Below are positions 16,295 through 25,413 of a stretch of DNA of 64,000 bases, in pieces. The stretch covers positions 186,001 through 250,000 of the forward strand of contig NZ_JACOPN010000001.1 in assembly GCF_014287875.1 (NCBI RefSeq), written 5' to 3'. Position 1 is the stretch's first letter, and each line of letters starts with the position of its first letter. The DNA comes from Flintibacter faecis (GTDB lineage Bacteria > Bacillota > Clostridia > Oscillospirales > Oscillospiraceae). The notes under the pieces are model-generated. The model saw nothing but the letters and a program-made list of their open reading frames with translations. It had not been told where the DNA came from and ran no database searches. A program made the position numbers and the translations under genes.

Positions 16295-17722
16295 ATGAAA
16301 AAACTGCTTGCACTGGCCCTGGCCGCCTCCATGACTGTCTCTCTGGCGTCCTGCGGCAAGACCGGCGGCGACTCCGGCTCTGCCGGTTCCGCCTCCTCCA
16401 CCCCCGCTGCGACCGGCGAGTTCAACTGGCGTGCCTATGAGGGCACCGAGCTGAACGTGCTGTTCAGCGAGCACACCTATGCTGACGCCGTGAAGGCCAA
16501 GCTGAACGACTTCCAGGACCTGACCGGCATCAAGGTCAATCTGACCACCATGCCCGAGTCCAACTACTACGAGAAGCTGAACGTAGAGCTGGCCAGCAAG
16601 TCCGGCTCCATCGACGTGTTCATGACCGGTGCCTATCAGGCCTGGGAGTATGCCACCGCCGGCTACATGGAGCCCCTGGAGGGTTACATTGAGAACAGCT
16701 CCCTCACCTCCGCTGACTACGACTACGACGACTTCATCGACGGCGTGATCGACGCCCTGAAGTGGGACTGCGTCCCCGGCCACGCTGTGGGCACCGGCTC
16801 TCAGTGGGCTCTGCCCATGGGCTGGGAGATCAACATCCTGACCTATAACAAGCAGATCCTGGCTGACCACAACATCACTCCCCCCAAGACCGCTGAGGAG
16901 CTGCTGGCCGCCGCCACCGCTCTGAAGGAGTTCGACGGCTCCGGCACCTATGGTCTGGCTCTGCGCGGCACCGCCGACTGGGGCACCATCCACCCCGCTT
17001 ACATGTCCATGTACACCACCTGGGGCGCCAAGGACTTCGAGATCGAGGACGGCAAGCTGGTGTCCAAGGTCAACTCCCCTGAGGCCATTGCTATGACCGA
17101 GTACTGGGTCAACCTGGTCAAGAACGGCTCCGCTCCCCAGTGGGCCACCTATGGCTGGGAGATGGCCGGTGCTGACCTGGGTGCCGGCAAGGCCGCTATG
17201 ATGTGGGATGCCGACCGCGGCGGCTATACCCAGAACGTGGCCGGTGCTTCCGCTCAGTCCGGAAACCTGGCCTTCGGCACCGTTCCCTATCCCACCGATG
17301 CCGGCAAGACCGAGGCCGACATGAAGTCCAACCTGTGGGTGTGGTCCATGGCTATGAACTCCGCCTCTCAGAACAAGGAAGCCGCCTGGTACTTCCTGCA
17401 GTACTTCACCAGCAAGGACTTCATGCAGTGGTCCGGCACCGAGGGCGCCTGCACCGATACTCCTCGTGAGTCCGTGCTGAGCAGCGACGAGTACGTCAAG
17501 TGCCTGTCCGATGCCGAGGGCTACTACGAGGCCTTCAACACCGTGAAGGACACCGCCAGCATCTACTTCACCGCTCAGCCCTACTTCACCGAGACCACCA
17601 CCGAGTGGGCCAAGACCCTGCAGGAGCTGGTCACCACCAACAAGTACAGCTCCGTGGAGGAGGCTATGAACCAGCTGGCCGATACCATGACTCAGATGGT
17701 GTCTGATCTGGACGTTGGCTAA
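16295..17722 (+). CDS. Sugar/polyol ABC transporter substrate-binding lipoprotein
   Basis: 475 residues. Signal peptide with lipobox SLASC (lipidated Cys20), then a Gly/Ser-rich tether and a family 1 solute-binding fold (ELNVLFSEHTYADAVKAKL). It captures substrate at the cell surface for the two permeases downstream. A strong hairpin after the stop codon separates it from the permeases, as is common where the binding protein is needed in excess. Substrate inferred from context to be a sugar alcohol. Confidence 0.93.
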   Translation: MKKLLALALAASMTVSLASCGKTGGDSGSAGSASSTPAATGEFNWRAYEGTELNVLFSEHTYADAVKAKLNDFQDLTGIKVNLTTMPESNYYEKLNVELASKSGSIDVFMTGAYQAWEYATAGYMEPLEGYIENSSLTSADYDYDDFIDGVIDALKWDCVPGHAVGTGSQWALPMGWEINILTYNKQILADHNITPPKTAEELLAAATALKEFDGSGTYGLALRGTADWGTIHPAYMSMYTTWGAKDFEIEDGKLVSKVNSPEAIAMTEYWVNLVKNGSAPQWATYGWEMAGADLGAGKAAMMWDADRGGYTQNVAGASAQSGNLAFGTVPYPTDAGKTEADMKSNLWVWSMAMNSASQNKEAAWYFLQYFTSKDFMQWSGTEGACTDTPRESVLSSDEYVKCLSDAEGYYEAFNTVKDTASIYFTAQPYFTETTTEWAKTLQELVTTNKYSSVEEAMNQLADTMTQMVSDLDVG

Positions 17723-17765
17723 GACGGCTCATAACATCACCTTAAACCACAAGTTCCATTGACGC

Positions 17766-17800
17766 AAAGGGCGGGGGGAGAGCTCTCCCCCCGCCCTTTT
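17766..17800 (+). terminator. Intercistronic hairpin after the binding-protein gene
   Basis: AAAGGGCGGGGGGAG (17766-17780), AGCT, CTCCCCCCGCCCTTT (17785-17799): a perfect 15-bp stem with a short T-run. Probably a partial terminator or 3'-end stabiliser that raises binding-protein mRNA over permease mRNA. Confidence 0.82.
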
Positions 17801-17891
17801 CAAACAACCAACTCCCTGTGTGTGATTTCTGTTTCTCTGCGCCGGTGCGCTGTCCCTTCTGAAAAACTATTGTGTCCCGAGGTTATGTATT

Positions 17892-18821
17892 ATGAGTAAA
17901 ACGAACAAAGAAAAGCTCCCGGATCTAAACCGGGTGCCCTTTAAAACGCGGGTCAGACCTTATCTGATCGTGGCCCCCTCCCTCATCATCACCATCGGTA
18001 TCATGGTCCCCTTCGTCATGGCCATCTGGTACTCCCTGACCAACTTCTCCTTCAAGCTGCCCACCCACAAGTTCATCGGTCTGACCAACTGGGTAAACGT
18101 ACTCTCCTCCGGCAGCACCTGGAAAGCCATCTGGGTCACGCTGCTCTACGGCATCGCCTCCACCGCGGTGGAGATGGCCCTGGGCATGGGCGTTGCCATG
18201 CTGCTCAACAGCCTGAACAACCGCTTCTCCAAGATCATGCGGGTGGTGCTGATCTTCCCCCTGATGGTGGCCCCCGTCACCGCAACTATCGTTTGGCAAC
18301 TGATGTTGAACAGCTCCGCCGGCATCGTGGAGAAGCTGTTGAACGTTTTCAATGTGTATAACTTCCCCTGGGCTTCCAGCCCCAAGACGGCCATGATGAC
18401 CGTGGTCCTCATCGACGTGTGGGTGAACACCGCCTTCGTCATTCTGCTGGTGCTGGCCGGTCTGCAGTCCCTGCCCAAGTCCCCCTTCGAGTCCGCCAAG
18501 ATCGACGGCGGCAGCAACTGGTTCAACTTCCGCAACCTGACCCTGCCCATGCTGCGGCCCAGCCTGTACATCGCCCTGCTGTTCCGTCTGATGGCGGCCC
18601 TGCAGGAGTACGCCGTCATCTACGCCCTGACCAAGGGCGGCCCCGGCGACGCACTGATGTCCCTGTCCCTGACCGCCTATCAGCAGGGCTTCAAATTCCA
18701 AAAGTTCGGCGCGGCCCTGCCCTATATCCTGATTTTGTGGCTTATCATCAACGTGGTGGCCAAGGAGATCGTAAAACGTCAGCGGGCCGCCCAGAAGCAG
18801 GCCGCCGGTCTGGACGAGTAA
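17892..18821 (+). CDS. ABC transporter permease, MalF/UgpA type
   Basis: 309 residues, six predicted helices, with the cytoplasmic coupling (EAA) motif as SAKIDGGSNWFNF near residue 200. It forms the translocation pore with the next gene product. The C-terminal tail is basic and cytosolic. ATG with GAGG upstream. Confidence 0.93.
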   Translation: MSKTNKEKLPDLNRVPFKTRVRPYLIVAPSLIITIGIMVPFVMAIWYSLTNFSFKLPTHKFIGLTNWVNVLSSGSTWKAIWVTLLYGIASTAVEMALGMGVAMLLNSLNNRFSKIMRVVLIFPLMVAPVTATIVWQLMLNSSAGIVEKLLNVFNVYNFPWASSPKTAMMTVVLIDVWVNTAFVILLVLAGLQSLPKSPFESAKIDGGSNWFNFRNLTLPMLRPSLYIALLFRLMAALQEYAVIYALTKGGPGDALMSLSLTAYQQGFKFQKFGAALPYILILWLIINVVAKEIVKRQRAAQKQAAGLDE

Positions 18822-18836
18822 GGAGGGAATGTCAAA

Positions 18837-19661
18837 ATGAAAACGCAGAAATTCCGTCTTTCGCGGATCGTGATGAACTTCCTGCTGCTGGTCTATGCGG
18901 TCTTCGCCATCTTCCCCCTGATCTGGATGCTGCTCATCTCCTTCAAGTCGGACACCGAGGTGTTCACCACCACCTTCCTGTTCCACCCCACCCTGAGCAA
19001 CTACGCCGCGGTGCTGCTGGAGTCCAACTATGTGCAGTACATGAAGGACAGCCTGATCGTGGCCGGCGGCTCCGTGCTGGTGTCTGTGGTGGTGGGTATC
19101 CCCGCCGCCTATGCCCTGGCCCGGTATAACTTTAACCGCAAAGAGGACCTGGCCTTCCAGATCCTGTCCTTCAAGTTCGCCCCCGAGATCCTGGTGGTGC
19201 TGCCCCTGTTCATGATCTATCAGAAGATCGGCCTGTATGATACCTATCTGGGTCTTATCTGGGTGTATCAGCTCATCTGTATGCCCCTGCTCATCTGGGT
19301 GGTCCGGGGTTATTTCGAGGACATCTCCGTGGAGATCGAGTATGCCGCCCAGGTGGACGGCTATACCTGGTATCAGATCTTCTTCAAGATGCTGATGCCC
19401 CTGGTCAAGCCCGGCATCGTGGCCGCTGCCCTGCTGTCCTTCATCTTCGCCTGGAACAGCTTCACCTTCCCCCTGATCCTGGCCAGCTCCAAGGTGCAGC
19501 CCATCACCGTGGCCATCACCAAGTATCTGGGCACCGACACCGCCCACTATGGCCAGCTGGCCGTGGCGGCCACCGTGTCCGCAATACCCGCTATCGTGTT
19601 CGCGCTCTGCATCCAGAAGCATCTGGTGCGCGGCCTGAGCTTCGGCGCTGTGAAGGGATAA
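18837..19661 (+). CDS. ABC transporter permease, MalG/UgpE type
   Basis: 274 residues, six predicted helices; EAA motif YAAQVDGYTWYQIF followed by MLMPLVKPG. It begins 15 bases after the partner permease with AGGAGG, and is followed after nine bases by the first ATPase gene. Confidence 0.93.
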   Translation: MKTQKFRLSRIVMNFLLLVYAVFAIFPLIWMLLISFKSDTEVFTTTFLFHPTLSNYAAVLLESNYVQYMKDSLIVAGGSVLVSVVVGIPAAYALARYNFNRKEDLAFQILSFKFAPEILVVLPLFMIYQKIGLYDTYLGLIWVYQLICMPLLIWVVRGYFEDISVEIEYAAQVDGYTWYQIFFKMLMPLVKPGIVAAALLSFIFAWNSFTFPLILASSKVQPITVAITKYLGTDTAHYGQLAVAATVSAIPAIVFALCIQKHLVRGLSFGAVKG

Positions 19662-19670
19662 GGTGCGATT

Positions 19671-20828
19671 ATGGCAAGAATTCAACTGGAAAATGTGAAG
19701 AAGAAGTTCGGCAAGGTGACCGCCCTGGACGGCGTGACCATCGACGTGAAGGACAACGAGTTCTTCGTGCTGTTCGGGCCCGCCGGTGCAGGCAAGACCA
19801 CCATGCTCAACTGCATCGCCGGCATCACGCTGCCCGAGGAGGGCCTGATAAAGTTCGACGGGGAGATCATGAACCTGGTGGACCCCGCCCACCGGAACGT
19901 GGCCATGACCTTTGAGAACTACGCCCTGTACCCCCAGATGACCGTGTATGACAACATGGCCGCAGCCCTGCGCAGCAATCTCTATAAGACCGACGAGGCC
20001 ACCATCAAAGAAAAGGTGTACAAGGCCGCCAAGATCATGAAGATGGAGAACCTGCTGGAGCGCCTGCCCAGCCAGCTGTCCAACGGTCAGAAGCAGCGTG
20101 TGGCCATGGGCCGCAGCCTGGTGCGCAACCCCAACGTGTTCCTGATGGACGAGCCCCTGGCCCACCTGGATGCCAAGCTGCGCAACTCCATGCGCACCGA
20201 GCTGAAGAAGATCCAGGCCGATCTGGGCTCCACCTGTATCTACGTGACCCACGACTTTTTGGAGGCCATGGCCCTGGGCGACCGCATCGCCATTGTCAAG
20301 GAGGGCCGCATCGTTCAGGTGGGCTCCGGCGACGAGATCTATTACCTGCCCTGCAACAAGTTCGTGGCCCAGCTGATGGGCGAGCCCCAGATCAACATCA
20401 TCGCCGGTAAGATGATGGTAAACGGCAGTCAGCGCCAGTTCGTCATCAACGTCCTGGGCCAGGAGGTGGCCCTCCCCATGCCCGAGGATGCCCCCCTGTT
20501 CGCCAAGCTGGACCAGCTGGGCGAGGTCTCTCTGGAGATGGGTCTGCGGCCCCAGAACATCGCCTACCGCTTCGAGCCTGCCGAGGGCTATTTCAAGGCC
20601 ACCGTCTACAGCTATGAGAGCATCGGCAACAAGTCGGTCATCGTGGCCGAGTGCGGCGGCTATCAGGTGCGGATGATCGCGCCCAACGGCCTGCATGTGG
20701 ACATCGACCAGGCGGTCTATGTCAAGCCCGACGTGGGCCACGCCATGTTCTTTGACGGACAGAGCGAAAACTTTGTCGGGCGCTATGCCGAGGCGGATTA
20801 CCGCGCCCTGGCCAACGAGGAGGCGTAA
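19671..20828 (+). CDS. ABC transporter ATPase 1, divergent motifs
   Basis: 385 residues, CUT1-type ATPase with a C-terminal regulatory domain. Walker A GPAGAGKTT (36-44), Walker B VFLMDE (156-161) and switch His194 are present. Two positions differ from the usual pattern: the Q-loop position is Glu82 (TFENYALYP), and the signature reads LSNGQ (136-140) instead of LSGGQ. It is paired with a second ATPase directly downstream, so a heterodimeric motor is expected, as in the rhizobial GlpST glycerol importer. Confidence 0.92.
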   Translation: MARIQLENVKKKFGKVTALDGVTIDVKDNEFFVLFGPAGAGKTTMLNCIAGITLPEEGLIKFDGEIMNLVDPAHRNVAMTFENYALYPQMTVYDNMAAALRSNLYKTDEATIKEKVYKAAKIMKMENLLERLPSQLSNGQKQRVAMGRSLVRNPNVFLMDEPLAHLDAKLRNSMRTELKKIQADLGSTCIYVTHDFLEAMALGDRIAIVKEGRIVQVGSGDEIYYLPCNKFVAQLMGEPQINIIAGKMMVNGSQRQFVINVLGQEVALPMPEDAPLFAKLDQLGEVSLEMGLRPQNIAYRFEPAEGYFKATVYSYESIGNKSVIVAECGGYQVRMIAPNGLHVDIDQAVYVKPDVGHAMFFDGQSENFVGRYAEADYRALANEEA

Positions 20829-20831
20829 GTT

Positions 20832-21950
20832 ATGGCTGGTTTGACGTTAAGCCATCTCTACAAGAGATATGAAAACAGCGGCAAGAAGAAAAAGACGGTG
20901 AATGATTTCGCCGTAAAGGACCTGAACCTGGAGTGTGAGCAGGGCGAGTTCGTGGCCTTTCTGGGCCCCTCCGGCTGCGGCAAGACCACTACCCTGCGGA
21001 TGATCGCCGGTCTGGAGGACATCACCGACGGCGACATCTACATCGGGGACCGCCGGGTGAACGACCTGCACCCCAAGGACCGCCACATCGGCCTGGCCTT
21101 TGAGGACTACGCCATGTACCCCCCTCTGACCGTGTATGACAATGTGGCCTTCAACCTGCGGGCCAAGGGGGTGGACAAGGCAGAGATCGACCGCCGGGTG
21201 CGGGAGATCGCCCCTCTGATGCAGATCGACGACCTGCTGGACAAGATGCCCGTCAAGCTCTCCGGCGGCCAGAAGCAGCGGGTGAACATCGCCCGGGCCA
21301 TCATCCGCGAGCCGGAGCTGCTGCTGATGGACGAGCCCCTGTCCCATCTGGACGGCAAGGCCCGCCAGGCCATGCGTACCGAGATCAAGCGCATGATCCA
21401 CAAGATCAAGTGCACCACCGTCTATGTCACCCACGACCAGCTGGAGGCCATGTCCCTGGCCGACAAGATCGCCGTCATCAACTTCGGCGTGCTCCAGCAG
21501 TACGGCACCCCCGCCGAGGTGTATGACGACCCCGTGAACGAGTTTGTGGCCTCCTTCATCGGCGACCCCCCCATGAACATTCTGGAGACCACCACCGTGA
21601 AGATCGACAACGACTTCTTCTTCACCTTCCAGGACAGCGACCTGAAGATCGCCGTGCCCAAGCGGTATTACAGCGTGGTCAGCGACGGCTTCCGGTGCAA
21701 GATGGGCGTGCGTCCCATGGACGTGCTGGTGGGCGGTGCGGACTCCCAGGGTACGCCTGAGAAGATCACCACCTTCGAGAACCTGGGCGACGAGCGGCGC
21801 ATCGGTATCAGCGTGGGCGAGTCTCTGCTGATGCTCATCACCGCAGACGAGACCCGCTACCGCGCCGGGGACATCATCAAGCTGGAGGTCCGGGGGGACA
21901 AGACCCACCTGTTCGACCTGGAGACCGGTGCCCGCATCAAAGAGAAGTAA
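20832..21950 (+). CDS. ABC transporter ATPase 2
   Basis: 372 residues. Walker A GPSGCGKTT (45-53), canonical signature LSGGQ (143-147), Walker B LLLMDE (163-168) and His201, but again Glu (91) in the Q-loop position (AFEDYAMYP). It begins three bases after ATPase 1. With the partner's altered signature, the two composite ATP sites would be unequal. Confidence 0.92.
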   Translation: MAGLTLSHLYKRYENSGKKKKTVNDFAVKDLNLECEQGEFVAFLGPSGCGKTTTLRMIAGLEDITDGDIYIGDRRVNDLHPKDRHIGLAFEDYAMYPPLTVYDNVAFNLRAKGVDKAEIDRRVREIAPLMQIDDLLDKMPVKLSGGQKQRVNIARAIIREPELLLMDEPLSHLDGKARQAMRTEIKRMIHKIKCTTVYVTHDQLEAMSLADKIAVINFGVLQQYGTPAEVYDDPVNEFVASFIGDPPMNILETTTVKIDNDFFFTFQDSDLKIAVPKRYYSVVSDGFRCKMGVRPMDVLVGGADSQGTPEKITTFENLGDERRIGISVGESLLMLITADETRYRAGDIIKLEVRGDKTHLFDLETGARIKEK

Positions 21951-21962
21951 GGAGCAAGTGTT

Positions 21963-22076
21963 ATGACGACTTTTGCCACCGTTTTATCCGTAGTCATCCT
22001 GCTTGTCCTGGCCTGGCAGATCTGGGGCTCCATTTGGAACATCATTGCGATCTTCCTTGGCCTGTTCAAGGAGTAA
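21963..22076 (+). CDS. 37-residue single-helix membrane peptide in the ABC operon
   Basis: ATG at 21963 preceded by AAGGAG with eight-base spacing, 12 bases after the ATPase 2 stop. The product starts MTTFATVLSVVILLVLAW and continues as a Trp/Ile-rich hydrophobic stretch ending GLFKE: essentially one membrane helix with short polar ends. It occupies the place where some two-ATPase polyol importers carry a small membrane protein (GlpU/DUF2160-like), though it is much shorter. Possible accessory subunit of the transporter; function inferred from position. Confidence 0.72.
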   Translation: MTTFATVLSVVILLVLAWQIWGSIWNIIAIFLGLFKE

Positions 22077-22090
22077 TACATCTGACAACG

Positions 22091-22134
22091 ATCTGCAAGG
22101 GGTCCCGGTCTCCCGGACCTCTTGCAGATTTTGT
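22091..22134 (+). terminator. Terminator after the transporter genes
   Basis: ATCTGCAAGGGGTCC (22091-22105) pairs with GGACCTCTTGCAGAT (one G-T wobble), followed by TTTTG. It separates transporter genes from the downstream enzymes; read-through or a second, unseen promoter must serve those. Confidence 0.82.
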
Positions 22135-22204
22135 CCCATTTCGGCCTGTTATGGGCTGAACCAGACCGATCACCCGGTTTAGAAAACAGCAAAGAGGGAT
22201 TCTT

Positions 22205-22990
22205 TTGTATCAACATTTTGAATATCGGGCCGTCATTGACCTGATCCACTCCACCCGCCCCCTGGTGATGGACCGGCACAAGGCCGGGGATATCACCCAA
22301 AAGGGCCGGTCCGACTTTGCCACCGCCGTGGACTATGAAGTACAGACCTATCTGCAGGAAAAGCTCTGCCAGCTGTATCCCCACATCCAGTTCTTCGCCG
22401 AGGAGAACCACATGCAGAACGTGGACCCCGCCCGGCCCTATTGGATCTTAGACCCCATCGACGGCACCACCAACCTGATCCACGACTGCCACCAGAGCTG
22501 CGTGGCCCTGGCCCTGTGGGACGGGGAGAAGCTGGTGTTCGGCTGCTGCTATAACCCCTTCCGGGAGGAGACCTTCGTGGCCGAGCTGGGCAAGGGGGCC
22601 TATCTCAACGGCCGGCCCATCCACGTCAGCGACATGAGCGAAATGGAAAAGGCCCTGGTCATCGTGGGCACCTCCCCCTATGAGCGGGAGAAGACGGACC
22701 GGGTGTTCGACATGGTCAAGCGCATCTTCCAGCGCAGCGCCGACATCCGCCGCCTGGGTAGCGCAGAGCTGGACCTGTGCTGGGTGGCCTGCGGCCGGGC
22801 GGACTGCTATGTGGAGTATAATCTCAAGCCCTGGGACTATGCCGCCGGGAGCGTCATCCTGCACGAGGCCGGGGGCAAGCTGTCCGACTGCGCCGGGCAG
22901 GACCCAAAGCTGCCCTTCAACAGCGACATCTGCTGCTCCAACGGCCTGCTCCAGGCAGAGTTTCTGGACATCGTCCAGGACCCTGCTTAA
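22205..22990 (+). CDS. Inositol-monophosphatase-family phosphatase
   Basis: 261 residues from a TTG start with AGAGGG upstream. Metal-binding AEEN (65-68), DPIDGTTN (83-90) and a C-terminal WDYAAG motif are intact, so a Mg2+-dependent sugar or sugar-alcohol phosphatase is expected. Its substrate here is unknown; in a kinase-rich operon it could remove a toxic phosphorylated intermediate. Confidence 0.9.
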   Translation: MYQHFEYRAVIDLIHSTRPLVMDRHKAGDITQKGRSDFATAVDYEVQTYLQEKLCQLYPHIQFFAEENHMQNVDPARPYWILDPIDGTTNLIHDCHQSCVALALWDGEKLVFGCCYNPFREETFVAELGKGAYLNGRPIHVSDMSEMEKALVIVGTSPYEREKTDRVFDMVKRIFQRSADIRRLGSAELDLCWVACGRADCYVEYNLKPWDYAAGSVILHEAGGKLSDCAGQDPKLPFNSDICCSNGLLQAEFLDIVQDPA

Positions 22991-23029
22991 CATACGGGCT
23001 TAAAATCCCCAACAAGGGAGGAAACGACT

Positions 23030-24544
23030 GTGAAAAAATATTTAGGCGTGGAGCTGGGCTCCACCCGCATCAAGGGCGTGGTCATCGACGAGAGCTTTGC
23101 CCCCGTGGAGTCCGGGGACTTTGAGTGGGAGAGCACCTATGACCACGGCATCTGGACCTATGACCTGGCGGACGCCCGGGAGGGCCTGTGCCAGGTACTC
23201 AGCCAGCTGAAGGACCGGGAGGGCCTGTCCGCCGCCGGCATCTCCGGCATGATGCACGGCTATCTGGCCTTTGACAAGGACTGGAACCTGCTGGTGCCCT
23301 TCCGCACCTGGCAGAACACCATCACCGCCGATGCAGCGGAGCAGCTCACAGAGCTCTTTCAGTTCAACGTGCCCCAGCGGTGGAGCATCGCCCACCTGTA
23401 TCAGGCTATCCTGAACGGCGAGGCCCATGTCAGCCAGATCGCCCACATCACCACCCTGTCCTCCTACGTCCACTATATGCTCACCGGAGAAAACGTGGTG
23501 GGCGTGGGCGAGGCCTCCGGTATGTTCCCCATCGACAGCGCCACCGGCAACTGGAATGAGGAGATGCTGAAAAAGTTCGAGCAGCTCACCCGGGATCAGC
23601 CCTGGAACATCCGGGACGTGCTGCCCCGGGTCCTGCTGGCCGGGCAGGACGCGGGACGGCTGACGGCAGAGGGCTCTGCCTGGATAAAGGGCCTGTTGCC
23701 TGTGGGCCTGCCCTTCGCCCCCCCGGAGGGCGACGCGGGCACCGGCATGGTGGCCACCAACGCCGTAGCCCCCCGCACCGGCAATGTATCCGCCGGTACC
23801 TCTATTTTTGCCATGGTGGTACTGGAAAAACCTTTGAGCAAGGTCTATACTGAGATCGACGTGGTCACCACCCCCTCGGGCAAGGACGTGGCCATGGTCC
23901 ACTGCAACAACTGCACCTCCGACATCAACGCCTGGATCGGCCTGCTGCGGGAGACTTTGGGCCTGTTCGGCTGCGACGTGTCCGCCGGCGAGGTCTTCAC
24001 CAAACTCTATCAGAAGAGCCTGGAGGGGGAGGCCGACTGCGGCGGCGTGCTGGTGTATAACTACATGGCCGGCGAGGGCATCACCCACCTGGACGCGGGC
24101 CGCCCCCTGGTGGTGCGCAAGCCGGACAGCCATTTCAGCCTGGCCAACTTCATGCGCAGCAGCGTCTATGCGGAGATCGCCACCATGCGCCTTGGCATGG
24201 ACATCCTGGCCGAGGAGCAGGTGAAGATCGACAGCATGACCGGCCACGGCGGCATTTTCAAGACCCCCGGCGTGGCCCAGCGCTATCTGGCCGCCGCCTG
24301 CAACGCCTCCATCACCTGCATGGAGACCGCCGGAGAGGGCGGCCCCTATGGCATCGCCCTGCTGGCCGCCTTTATGGACGAGCATGAGCTGCCCCTGGAG
24401 GAGTTCCTGCGCCAGCGGGTCTTTGTCCACGCCAAGATCACCACGGCCCAGCCCGACCCCGCCGAGGTGGAGGGCTTTGCCCGCTATCTGGCCGCCTATG
24501 ACAAGGGGCTGGACGTGGAGCGGACCGCGGTGGAAAAAATCTGA
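23030..24544 (+). CDS. Second FGGY-family carbohydrate kinase
   Basis: 504 residues from a GTG with AGGGAGG upstream. N-terminal ELGSTRIKGVVID, substrate-domain segments GMMHGYLAFD and FRTWQNT, and ATP-domain GNVSAGTSIFAMV. It is only distantly like the first kinase of the operon and resembles the xylulokinase-like group often found beside ulaE/araD. Probably phosphorylates a second ketose, or is the main L-xylulose kinase. Confidence 0.85.
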   Translation: MKKYLGVELGSTRIKGVVIDESFAPVESGDFEWESTYDHGIWTYDLADAREGLCQVLSQLKDREGLSAAGISGMMHGYLAFDKDWNLLVPFRTWQNTITADAAEQLTELFQFNVPQRWSIAHLYQAILNGEAHVSQIAHITTLSSYVHYMLTGENVVGVGEASGMFPIDSATGNWNEEMLKKFEQLTRDQPWNIRDVLPRVLLAGQDAGRLTAEGSAWIKGLLPVGLPFAPPEGDAGTGMVATNAVAPRTGNVSAGTSIFAMVVLEKPLSKVYTEIDVVTTPSGKDVAMVHCNNCTSDINAWIGLLRETLGLFGCDVSAGEVFTKLYQKSLEGEADCGGVLVYNYMAGEGITHLDAGRPLVVRKPDSHFSLANFMRSSVYAEIATMRLGMDILAEEQVKIDSMTGHGGIFKTPGVAQRYLAAACNASITCMETAGEGGPYGIALLAAFMDEHELPLEEFLRQRVFVHAKITTAQPDPAEVEGFARYLAAYDKGLDVERTAVEKI

Positions 24545-24559
24545 CAGGGAGAGATCACC

Positions 24560-25408
24560 TTGGGAAACAAGAAATATCACATCGGCCTCTACGAAAAGGC
24601 CATGCCCTCCGCTCTGAACTGGGAGGAGAAGCTCCAGTGCGCCCGGGACTGCGGCTATGACTTTGTGGAGATCAGCATCGACGAGTCCGACGCCCGCCTG
24701 GCCCGGCTGGAGTGGACCGCCCAGGAGCGCGCCCAGCTGCGGGAGACCATGCAGAAGATCGGCGTGCCCATCCGCAGCATGTGCCTGTCCGGCCACCGGA
24801 AATATCCCTTCGGAGCCAGCGACCCCGCCGTGCGCCGGCGCAGCCTGGAGATCATGGAGAAGGCCATTCAGCTCTCCGACGACCTGGGCATCCGGGTCAT
24901 CCAGCTGGCGGGCTATGACGTGTACTACGAGGAGGGATCTGAGCAGACCCGGAAGGACTTTGCCGACAACCTGAAAAAGGCGGTGGAGATGGCCGCCGTC
25001 CACGGGGTGGTCCTGGGCTTTGAGACCATGGAGACCGAGTTTATGAACACCGTGGCCAAGAGCATGAAGTATGTCGACCTCATCGACAACCCCTATCTGG
25101 GCGTCTATCCCGACGTGGGCAACCTGACCAACGCCGCCAAGACCTATGGCACCAGCGTACTGGACGACCTGGAGACGGGCCGGGGCCATCTGGTGGCCAT
25201 CCACCTGAAGGAGACCGTCCCCGGAAAGTTCCGGGAGATCCCCTTCCTCACCGGCCATGTGGACTTCCCCGCCGTCATCCGCAAGGGCTGGCAGCTGGGG
25301 GTGCGCCGTTTCGTCACCGAGATGTGGGACACCGGCAAGCCGGAGTGGAAAGCGGACATCTGCTTCGCCCATGACAAGATGAGCGAGATTTTGGATACGA
25401 TGGAGTGA
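24560..25408 (+). CDS. ulaE: L-ribulose-5-phosphate 3-epimerase (L-xylulose-5-P epimerase)
   Basis: 282 residues from a TTG start. It closely follows E. coli UlaE/SgbU: LGIYEKA-like [27 protein letters not shown] region, [30 protein letters not shown] and TEMW. TIM-barrel enzyme converting L-xylulose-5-P to L-ribulose-5-P. Four bases downstream of its stop codon araD begins. Confidence 0.94.
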   Translation: MGNKKYHIGLYEKAMPSALNWEEKLQCARDCGYDFVEISIDESDARLARLEWTAQERAQLRETMQKIGVPIRSMCLSGHRKYPFGASDPAVRRRSLEIMEKAIQLSDDLGIRVIQLAGYDVYYEEGSEQTRKDFADNLKKAVEMAAVHGVVLGFETMETEFMNTVAKSMKYVDLIDNPYLGVYPDVGNLTNAAKTYGTSVLDDLETGRGHLVAIHLKETVPGKFREIPFLTGHVDFPAVIRKGWQLGVRRFVTEMWDTGKPEWKADICFAHDKMSEILDTME

Positions 25409-25413
25409 GCGCT

